Shown here: positions 55,685-64,000 of the stretch, piece after piece
Numbering within the stretch: the stretch's first letter is position 1
How the letters are laid out: each line of letters opens with the position of its first letter
From: Selaginella moellendorffii
Taxonomy: Eukaryota; Streptophyta; Lycopodiopsida; Selaginellales; Selaginellaceae
Direction of reading: 5' to 3'
DNA length: 64,000 bases
NCBI RefSeq assembly: GCF_000143415.4
Contig: NW_003314352.1
Coordinates: 260,402-324,401 of the forward strand
Made by a program: the position numbers and the translations under genes
The notes under the pieces: generated by a model
The model's input: the letters and a program-made list of their open reading frames with translations, nothing else
Database searches by the model: none
Told to the model about the DNA's origin: nothing

Positions 55685-56459
55685 CTTATTGATTGGGGCA
55701 AGAAAAGAAAGTATTGTGACACATGTAACATGCAAAGTGTTGGTTAATATTGAGATTCAACCTTTTGCAATGGAGACTTGCTATATTATTTAAATCTTAT
55801 AATTCCCTCTAAAGAATTTGATAATTTTCTATGAAAAACCATATACTTATAGATACTTTTTCAATTTAATTTTCAATGTAATAAAACTATAATAATCAAA
55901 ATAGTGTTTGCTAACTAGGCAGTATATGCTAGGCAATAACTAGTATCTAACAAGAGAAAGTTAGTTTTTCATATATATAAAATATATGGAAAATATCTTT
56001 TGTGTTGCAAAGAACTCTTAGATTCTGAAAATTTATATTTTCTCAATATATTTAGAATTATTCTTTATTGCCAGCTTATGAGATTTAATATAAATGTAGT
56101 AACAATCTGAATAACTTTCCTTAGAAATCTTGTGGATATATTAAGGGTTATGCACATTTTTATAAAAGGATTAAAAAGATAATCAAACTATCAAATTTAA
56201 ATTTCATGATCAAAAAAAAATTAGCAGTTGCATTGTTATCTAATTGCATTAATTGCATTATTATGTATTTTCTGGAGATGAATAACAGCTTTTTTAAAAT
56301 AAATTTAACCTTGTACACAATCAAAATTCCTAATATTGCAAAATTAGAAAAAAATAATTTATATTATATCTCCCTTTGTGGATTTAAAGGAGCCCAAGAT
56401 GGAATATTCTGACATACGCTTTAAGCATATATGAAGAGTTTACATGGAAACCTAGGAAA
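55685..56459. promoter_or_regulatory. AT-rich upstream region of the F-box gene
   Basis: No gene is present. Strongly AT-rich sequence borders the abrupt GC-rich start of the F-box gene at 56460. TATA-like words are too many to choose one. Confidence 0.35.
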
Positions 56460-57554
56460 TTGATGGAGGAAGAAGAGGATTTCTCGCTGGGTGACCTCCC
56501 CGCGGGCTGCCTGGCTGGGATTCTGGGATGGCTTTCGCCTCGCGATGTCGGGAGGCTGGCGCTTGTCAACAAGACGTTCCTGGAGGCGTCGCGATCGGAC
56601 GCTGTGTGGAGGCGAATGCTACCGCCGCACTGGAAGGAAGTGGTGCGCGATGGCGCCGGGAGCGCGATGGATGTCTACGAGAGGCTCTCCGTGGGGGTGT
56701 TCGTGGAGGAGGAGAAGGACAAGCCAAAGGTATGGGGGATACAAGAGATTTTCTCTGCTCATGCGAGTGCTCTTTGTCAGATCTATTGGATTGATCGGCC
56801 GACAGGTGGCGTGTGCAACATGATCTCGGCGCGAGCTCTCCGGATCGTCTGGGGCGACGACGGCCGCTACTGGGACTGGAGATCCATGAACGGATCCAGG
56901 TTGGTTCTTCCTCTTTTCGACGGATCGACTTTGCGATGGTCCAACTCCACTTCCAGGTTTGACGAGGTGGCCTTCTTGCGGGACGTGTGCTGGCTCGAGA
57001 TTCGTGGCAGCTTCAGCGGCTACCTCAAGCTGGGGAGCTACCGCGTCTCGTTTCGCTTGCAGCTCCTGGGGAGCCACGCGCGCCGGCGTGGCCGCGGGGC
57101 CGACTGGCACGACGACGCTTACGGCTGGGAGGCCCAGCCCGTGATCTTCTCGCTGTCGGCCCCACCCTCCTCCACGCGTGAGCGGCGCCGCTACTTGGCC
57201 TCCGCCAGGCAGCTCCATCGCGGCGGGCAAAGCGGGATCGAGGCGGCCGACTTGGCGGCGGCCAGAGTGGTGGAGGACGGGTGGATGGAGTACGACGCCG
57301 GGGAGTTTTGCGTCGAGGACGAGGACTTCCCCGTGGCGCTCGAGTTCTCGCTGGTGGAGATCCGCGGAGGGAACTGGAAGAGTGGGCTCTACGTCGACGG
57401 TGTGGTGATCAAGCCGACGTTCCTGGTCGACGATGCCGTGGATCCTGTTGATCATACCAGCGACGCCACTCCCACCAGTAGCGAAGCCCACGAAGCCCAC
57501 GACGCCATTTCTTCGAGCGACGAGGACGACGGTGCTCGCTGGTGGTTCCCTTGA
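56460..57554 (+). CDS. F-box protein with PP2-like lectin domain
   Basis: A single-exon gene of 364 residues. The F-box lies at about 8-50 (FSLGDLPAGCLAGILGWLSP, DVGRLALVNKTFLEA). A phloem-protein-2-like domain follows at about 90-310 (CNMISARALRIVWGDDGRYW, EVAFLRDVCWLEIRG, FRLQLLGSH, and finally SGLYVDGVVIKPTF). Plant proteins of this plan act as substrate-binding subunits of SCF ubiquitin ligases, with the PP2 part thought to bind glycans or stress-related targets. That role is family knowledge, not shown here. The first ATG at 56460 is directly followed by a second at 56463; either could be used. The C-terminal 45 residues are Ser/Asp/Glu-rich. The gene is GC-rich, unlike its surroundings, and converges on the kinesin gene with only 92 bp between stop codons. 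A broken partial copy lies at 48170-48445. Confidence 0.88.
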   Translation: MMEEEEDFSLGDLPAGCLAGILGWLSPRDVGRLALVNKTFLEASRSDAVWRRMLPPHWKEVVRDGAGSAMDVYERLSVGVFVEEEKDKPKVWGIQEIFSAHASALCQIYWIDRPTGGVCNMISARALRIVWGDDGRYWDWRSMNGSRLVLPLFDGSTLRWSNSTSRFDEVAFLRDVCWLEIRGSFSGYLKLGSYRVSFRLQLLGSHARRRGRGADWHDDAYGWEAQPVIFSLSAPPSSTRERRRYLASARQLHRGGQSGIEAADLAAARVVEDGWMEYDAGEFCVEDEDFPVALEFSLVEIRGGNWKSGLYVDGVVIKPTFLVDDAVDPVDHTSDATPTSSEAHEAHDAISSSDEDDGARWWFP

Positions 57555-57646
57555 AAGCTTTTCGGCATATGCCCAAGAGGTGCGATTCCCCCGAATATAC
57601 GTCATTTGAATTTGAATATCTGAAACCAGCTGCAAAAGCTAAGAAG

Positions 57647-60600
57647 CTAGCTACCTCTAGAGGGCGGCAACGAGACGGAGGTCCTGAGATCCACGTCGCC
57701 ATCGCTGATCTCTCGGACGCTCCGGGACGAGAGCCTGATCCCCAGCCCCGCCTTGTGCATGAGCGATCTCGTGTTCTCCAGCTCTTCCCGGAGAGCTTTG
57801 TGATCGCGCTCCAGCTGCTCGTGTTGGTTCACTCTTGCCTCCCAAGCCAGCCGTTCGCTCTGGAGTGTTTGTTCCACGGCCTGGAAAGTGTTCACAAAAG
57901 GCAAGGCTTAGAGCTCTGGATCTGGAATGTGAGAGAACAAGTTCGTGATCTCAAAAGACTATGGAACTAGATAACTAGAGCTAGAACTAGAACCACTAGA
58001 TACTACGCACCTGCTTCTCAGCATACCATGAGGATATAACCCGTTGAAGCTTTAGCCGGAGGTTGTCATTTATGTTCTTGTATTCCTCGTTTTCCTTATC
58101 CCGAGGCTCCTCGGCATTGCCATTTTGATCCAGCCTGCTTGTAATAAATCGAGGATCAGGGTCTCCTATAAACATCGACTTGACCTTACACTTCACTTTG
58201 GTGGTTGAGTCTTCCAAATATTTCCTCAAGATTGGTGAGTAACGTCTCACCGCCTTGCTCGTAAATCTTGTTCCGCTCGTCTTGCTCTGACGGATCAGGC
58301 GCGTGCCCGTTGATCTTCACGAGCTCCTGCTAAGCATGTGTGAGACACTGTAAGCTTCCATGATGAATGAAATGAGAGAGATGCTTACTCCTGTTTCATC
58401 CTCTTTAGTTTGCTCTGGTCTGCGCTGTCGATCCTCGAACTTCTCGGTTGTGTCCTTGATTTTTTTCTTTAGCGAGTCTTGCTGAGCTCTCATTCGGGTG
58501 ACCTGGTGCTGAAGATGCTGTACCTGCACGAGCGCTGGCAGAGTTGAGTATTACTCTGGGGACTAGAACCACACGTACCTTCTCGTCAGCTTTTACTTTC
58601 TGCTGCTCTAGTTGCTGAGATTCAAGCTGCCAGCGCTGCTTCTTCAAGAATTTCAGGTTAAACGTGAGTTTCTTAAGGTGCTGTTCCAGCTCTTCGTGAA
58701 GCTGCTTCTTCCCGTTTCTACCTATGGCAGAAGCTCTGTCTAGCGCGTCCAGTTCTCTCTTGACGGACTTCGCCTCTTCTTCTTTCTTCTTTATCTGGGC
58801 TAGATGAGCATGAGAAAAAAACGACATTGAAATCAATGGAAAACGAGTACCTCCGCCTGAAGTTCAACTATTTGGGTCTCGATTTCCTTGTGCACCGAAT
58901 CAGCCTCCGTTTTCTCCTCGATTATCACCTCTTCCTTCTGATCAACCTCGCCGTTTTCATTCGATGCTTCAATCTTCTGCAGTTTCGAGTTAGCATTGAT
59001 GTTGAAGGCTGAGTGTGCAAGAATAATTAATACCTGTGCGTCTAGTGGTTCATTGGCTTGAACTTCTTCGCAGGAATTTACTGTTGCTTCCTGGCTTGAA
59101 GCTTGAAGAGCCTTAAGATCAGTGATCTCGTTATCTTTTGCAGCAACCTCTTCAGATAAGCGGGTGATGTTGGTAGCATCTGCCTCAGCTCGCTGCAGAA
59201 GCTCCTCCTTTTCTTTGCGGAAGTCTCTCGCGAGTTTCTTTAACGCTTGCATTTCTTTCATCTTCTCGGTGAATATATGCTCGTCCCGAGCAAGGTCCTC
59301 TTTCGCTTCAATAATTTCTTCCGTTTTAGCCTGGACGTCTCTGTCTCTTGCAGCAAGCTGTTCCTCCAAGCAACGAATTGTTTCTAAATGTTTGGTTAAA
59401 AGCTGAACGTCGGCACTATCGTCCACCTGTGCTACACAGGTAAGCCACATGTCATGTAGGAGACAACACAAACCTTTGGTGTTATCTCCGTTTCAGTGGC
59501 AACATCTGTCGACTGTAACTCTTTCACAGGAGACAGCCTTCGTTCAGCTTCCTCTGGAGAAATGGTCGCCATCTCAGCTCTGCCCAAGGCGCATAGTATT
59601 CTCTTCATCATCTCCAGCAAATAGACTCTTGCAGCAGTGGTCACATCTTTGTTACTTTCCCACTGAGGAATCACTTGAAGAAGAGAGCTCATTTCAGTGC
59701 ACACCTCTTCCAACTTCAACTGTAGACCAGCAAAAACCAAAAATCTCCTTGTTACTGCAGGTTCCAAAAAATATTGTTACCATTCACTAAATCAAAAAAC
59801 TAAAAACTCCTGACCTGATAGTCACTGCTCTCAGCCCGCAACTGCAATGTTTCCGACTCCAGTTTTTTCAGTAGCACTTTGGAAGCCTGGAAACAATTTT
59901 CAGCGGTAGAAGCGATGTGTAAACTCAAAATTACCTCAGATTCCTTCTTCAAATGCAGGAATTCCTGTTCCACTTTTGTACTCTTTTGTCTTAACATTTG
60001 CAGCTCGGTTGTTGGTAACTCGCCCTTGAGGATAAATGGAGATGCATCGTCCCCATTTCCTTGCATTCGAGCTTTCATAAGCTCTTCTTGAAGCAACTGC
60101 ACAAGAGCTTTAGTTATTATCAGTATCGTCCAACCATAACAAAGGAAAAAGTACCTTAACTTCGGACCGCAGCTGGTTTAGCTGGACCGAGTGAGCATCA
60201 CGGTTAATTATAGGCTTGTTCTGAATATTACGAGCTCGATTGGCGTACTTCAGAGTATTGAGGGTCTCTTCAAAGTTGACATCCGCTGTACTGTTTGGCA
60301 ATTGCATACTGAAAATCTACTCTAAGAATTAAAGTTGTTACCTAATGCAAGCGATCATGCATGTCTTGCTGTTACCACCTAAAGAGTCCTGCAATCATAT
60401 GAACTCGTACTCATGATAGTAAGAAACGCTAGCTAGTACCTGCAAGATTCGTGTTAATTTTGATTCTCTATATGGAACATGTTGTCCCCGCTTGCGTTCA
60501 TCTCCCAAGGCACTGTGAAAAGACCATCCATGAGTATTTTATTTCCTAGTGGAACTACATACCTGATAACGTTCCCAAGAGCTAAAAGCCCGCAGTTGAT

Positions 60601-61694
60601 AGTTACCGATTCTTTGAAACGCATGCCTACGGCTCCAGTCCTTTTTGCACGCTCTGAACCAGCCAAATCTACCTAGCACAGTAGAGTAATTTGTCATTGA
60701 CAAGTCAAAAGTGAGCGCTTGTACATACCAAGTGGAATTTAGCACTGATAATTTCGTGTCCATTCAATGTTTGAAGCGATTGCTGCTCAATGTTCATGGT
60801 GAAAATCGCGTGTGATCGACTAGAGAGCTGATTCATGAGTGTACTCCCTGTTGTTCGAAATGCTGAACCCTGTTCCAGACACCTGTAAGTAGCATCATTG
60901 CAACAAGAACAGAACTATCACCCCAGAATACAACTTCGTAAAAATAAATTACCTCATCATGTCCTCGTAGGTGAAGACTGCTTCATCTTTCACCCCAGCA
61001 AGAATGATGTCACCATTTGCATCTTCCCTGATCGAGATTGATTTCGAGGGAGTGTCTGGATGAAGCAGGTCCTTAATCTCCTCGTTATAGATCTCCACAA
61101 AACAGCATTTAACCTGCGACGACGAAGCTAGAATCAGATACAAATTGCAAATTGACGCAGAATTCCCTCACATCAAACTGTGCTTCGTGTTTCCTTTCCT
61201 CGATACTTTCATAAAGCTGACGAATAGCACGGGGAAGAATTCCCAAATCTTCTTCACCAGAAACTGGATTGGTTGCACTTCCCATTGTATGCGTCTTGCC
61301 AGACCCCGTTTGGCCGTAAGCAATGACTGTTGCATTGTACCTGAATAGATTACAAACAAAAAAAGAAAAAAAACAGGCATTGTTAGCCATCAACGAAGAA
61401 ATATAAATGAGAGCTCACGAACCCGGCAACGCAGCTTTCGACTAGCGGCTTGACACAAACTCTGTACACCTCTTCTTGAGCTGTCGTTGGACAAAACACA
61501 TGGTCAAACGTGAATCTTCTATCCTTTCCAAGCACGACCTCCCTTCCATCAGCGGAATAGGAGACGCATTCCTGGCACTTATCGACGACCTCTTTCTCGA
61601 TAAGTGGTCTCGCTCGCACCGCGACACGAACATTGGAGTCCTCAAAAGGGATGGAAGGGAGCGACTCCTGGGCTGGATAATCCGGAATAGTCAT
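57647..61694 (-). CDS. Kinesin motor protein, kinesin-4-like (18 exons)
   Basis: Exons, high to low: 61694-61423, 61340-61172, 61113-60953, 60882-60729, 60672-60563, 60512-60440, 60388-60342, 60290-60155, 60096-59935, 59886-59815, 59719-59474, 59426-59034, 58976-58851, 58794-58579, 58523-58389, 58326-58190, 58137-58011, 57880-57647. All junctions are GT-AG and the joined frame is 989 residues. The N-terminal motor (about 18-375) has [15 protein letters not shown] (P-loop), [12 protein letters not shown] (switch I), DLAGSER (switch II) and [19 protein letters not shown]. Long coiled coils follow, and a tail containing [20 protein letters not shown]. The N-terminal motor and its sequence style suit kinesin-4 (FRA1/chromokinesin type), a plus-end motor for cell-wall vesicle transport or spindle midzone work. 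The subfamily is inference. Introns are mostly 45-70 bp. The start at 61694 fits the motor, but in-frame codons extend upstream. Confidence 0.85.
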
Positions 61695-62389
61695 CTCTGC
61701 GGGATATCCCAGACGAGCATTTCTGAAAGCTGTCCGAGGGAAACAGTATCAGCTAAGCAGCCGTCAAGAGCTATATCCAGAGTACCAACGAGAGAGCGCT
61801 CAGATCGTTCCCATCGCCAAGGCACCGAGCAGCCTACATTTCGGGCAAGAAAATAACTCAGATTCCAACAATCACAAAAGAGAACTTTTGGTATCTGGCC
61901 AAGAAACACCCTTCCAAAAACACAAGCTCTCTCGCTAGAATTCACACCACGAAAGCGCAAGCTTGCAAGCACACTAGACCTGCTAGAGTAAATCAGGTGG
62001 AGCACAATGGAGAAAGAGAGAGAGAGAGATAACCATGTACCCACAGCCAGCCAGCCCACCACCACCCTAACACACAAAAAAAAGCGCAACAAACCTTTCT
62101 CGCGGGGTTTCAAGTGGGGAGGACAGCACCTCAACTGCCGGTTTCTTCAACGGAATCTCTTAGACCAATGTGGATCACTCTCAGTCGTAGGATACATCTG
62201 TTCAAACCACCCGCGAACTAAACGCTCGATTAGTCGTTGAAGGAATTTTTTTTTTTTTTTTTGTTCATGGATCAGATCGAAACATTACTATCACTACGAA
62301 ACAAGAAGAAGAGGAATCACTCACAGGAAATCGTGAATGTGATCATCGATGAACACGAAGGAAGAAGGATCGAGCCCCTGGAAGTCCAT
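61695..62389 (-). other. Possible 5' exons or leader of the kinesin gene
   Basis: A minus-strand ATG at 62389 starts MDFQGLDPSSFVFIDDHIHD and runs to a GTGAGT donor at 62324. Further open segments lie at about 62165-62098 (KKPAVEVLSSPLETPREK) and 61829-61695. I could not join them to the motor exon in one frame. They may be a leader with upstream frames or a separate small gene. A T-run lies at 62247-62262. Confidence 0.3.
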
Positions 62390-62645
62390 ATTTCGACCGG
62401 GATTCGCAAGAAACGAGCAGCTAAACCTGGTGGAGACGATCGATGATCGCGATCGCAAATGAAAAGCCACTCTTTGTTGCTGCTGCCGGATCAATCCATG
62501 GGATACCTGCGAGACGCCATAGCCGCGGCGCATCGATCGCCCTAGCTAAAGCACAGGAGATCGAGGGTTTAACGGCCGTTACATTAAAAAGGTAAAGGAT
62601 TCTTGTAACACGTATGACGTCAGCCCTAGTCTGGGAAATTCAAAA
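62390..62645. promoter_or_regulatory. Divergent promoter between the kinesin gene and the Ser/Pro-rich gene
   Basis: The region holds AACGGCCGTT at 62571-62580, a palindrome of the AACGG core found in mitosis-specific (MSA) elements bound by MYB3R factors, and TGACGTCA at 62615-62622, a bZIP site. Such sites are known in plant cell-cycle promoters; their use here is inference. Confidence 0.45.
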
Positions 62646-63930
62646 ATGGGGGCTACCCCTAGCGGCGAGGAGGAAGGCGGGGCGTCTCTTTCTCCAAGCG
62701 GCGATGGCGATGGCGATGGCCGCGATCTCCACCGCGCGAGATGCCGCCACGGCGATCTTCTGGAGAGGTATCATCCGTTGCTCTAGCGGCACTGGAGGAA
62801 AATCCCGTTTGCGCCAAGCTCTCCCACTATGATCCTGCTGGCGGGGCGTCTATTGCTCGATTTCCAGGATCTCCTGCCCTAACCGCTCGATTCTTTTCTC
62901 ACAGATGTGCCAGTGACGATGGCAACACAGCACTCGTGAAGAGATGTTTCCCAATCCTTCGCAGCATGAGCAAAACGCGAATGCCGCCGCCACTCACTCC
63001 AAGCATTCGCCGGAGAATGGCGACGCCGCAAATCCAGTTTTTCATTTCCATCGCCACTCCAACTCCAATCCACTCGACAGCATTCTCATCACCCGCATCC
63101 ACTCCGACCGCAGCGCTTCGGCACCGCCACCGGCACCCGTGCCTCCTTCGCATCCTCTTATCCGCGATTTCCACCAGCATTCCTCCTCTTCTTCTTCTTC
63201 CTCCTCATCTTCTCCACAGCATATCTCTCCCGTTGCTCCTCCAGTGCCTTCTTTGCCTCCACTGCCGCCAAGTTTTTTGCCTCCTACCCGAGCTCCGGTC
63301 CCAAGGCCGCCAAATCTATCGCTCCCCCGGCACAGCGCAGGCTCGCACGCTGACGACGAACCAATGTCGAGTGTTACCTCGCTTCACCTTAGAACTCCCA
63401 GCCCGTCAACAAGGTGGCAGCCCTTCCCTCGGACACCAAGCTTGCCTTCTTCTAGTCCTCTTTCGGGGCCCTGGCACGGTCGAAACTCCAGAGAAGTAAG
63501 TCCGCATGGATATTACTCGGACTTTGGGGAGGCTTTTACGACACCCGGCCCTTCCAGTCGTGCAAGCGCTCTATGCAGCCATCAAGAAGAGGTTCCTTGT
63601 GTATTGGTTTCTCAAAGAGTCTACTAAAAGTTTAGCTGCTTCGTCAGGTTGAGGAGATCGTAGAGAGAAGACAAAGCAGGCCCGAGCATCAGGAAGGTGT
63701 TCCTCGAAGCAAAGTTGCCGTCGGCAACAGTGACTCGCTAGACGGTGGCGAGCAAGCATCAGTTCTCGATCCAAGTATGTTATGCTTTCAAAGTTTTTGA
63801 GTTGATGGTCGTTTTGCTTGCAGTTCAGGACTTGAAGTCATTGGAAGAGGCAGTCTCCATTGGACAGCCCACCATGGCAGAGTATTTCTTGCATAGGGGT
63901 TATAATCCGGATGGCGAGGTAGATTCCAAG
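62646..63930 (+). CDS. Ser/Pro-rich protein of unknown function (3' partial)
   Basis: Proposed exons: 62646-62767, 62931-63591, 63648-63774 and 63824-63930, with a donor GTAACCTTGAG at 63931 leading out of the window. Exon 1 encodes MGATPSGEEEGGASLSPS and a Gly-Asp run. Exon 2 is Pro/Ser/His-rich (HSPENGDAANPVFHFHRHS, an eleven-Ser run, PPVPSLPPLPPSFLPP). Exons 3-4 read VEEIVERRQSRPEHQEG and SLEEAVSIGQPTMAEYFLHR. The second exon has two acceptor choices (62904 and 62930); the second keeps the better-looking frame. I recognise no domain. It is divergent from the kinesin gene. The window ends in the next intron. Confidence 0.5.
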
Positions 63931-64000
63931 GTAACCTTGAGTTTTCGCTCTTTAAAGTTCACTCAATGCTTGTCTTTTTCTAGACTCCTCCCTTGATTCT

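Noticed and set aside
56619-57635. 338-codon open frame antisense to the F-box gene
   Set aside because: It is a GC-rich shadow of the real gene: the sense frame has clear F-box and PP2 motifs and the antisense has none.
57542-57970. 142-codon plus-strand frame after the F-box stop
   Set aside because: It is antisense to the last kinesin exon, whose splice sites and coiled-coil sequence are clear.

Overview
The window looks like nuclear DNA of a land plant, most plausibly a lycophyte of the Selaginella kind. The reasons are a kinesin gene cut by at least 17 introns of which most are only about 45-70 bp, a plant-type F-box/PP2 gene, a broken PPR gene, and retrotransposons of plant lineages. 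The organism call is inference; no rRNA or organelle marker is present.

Layout. 1-5426: 3' part of a Ty3/gypsy (Athila/Tat-like) element with an intact pol frame and its 3' LTR. 5427-11425: a rearranged Ty3/gypsy chromovirus, with a gag fragment plus LTR on the minus strand joined to a decayed pol, chromodomain and 3' LTR on the plus strand. 11426-13372: LTR debris and a short-period tandem repeat. 13373-39600: a nest of DNA transposons. The outer shell is a MULE-like element with inverted terminal repeats of about 1.2 kb. Inside it sit (a) a 12.9-kb element (14523-27380) with 25-bp terminal inverted repeats, a DUF7869-like transposase gene on the minus strand, a multi-exon accessory gene on the plus strand ending in a HAD/FCP1-like domain, and 24 copies of a 22-bp palindrome found nowhere else in the window; and (b) a 6.9-kb element (29728-36615) flanked by a 9-bp target duplication, carrying an inverted MULE fragment and a GC-rich 96-bp hairpin satellite. 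39601-42700: microsatellite, assembly gap, a second copy of the 6.9-kb family, and a PPR pseudogene. 42797-46351: a small LTR element without recognisable coding capacity but with a target duplication. 46352-55684: decayed mobile DNA, a cluster of captured gene fragments (two F-box pieces between inverted arms of an unknown gene), two solo LTRs, and a Tnp2-like transposase relic. 55685-64000: host genes, comprising an F-box/PP2 gene (+), a convergent kinesin-4-like gene (-), and a divergent Ser/Pro-rich gene (+) running off the end.

The most unusual part is 14523-27380. Its ends are a clear inverted pair, its insertion site can be read by comparison with two paralogous uninterrupted copies of the same MULE sequence, and its palindromes lie between genes, inside short spliceosomal-type introns and even in coding sequence. 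I read it as a large transposon of unrecognised superfamily whose accessory gene holds palindromic sites inside its introns; the function of the palindromes is unknown.
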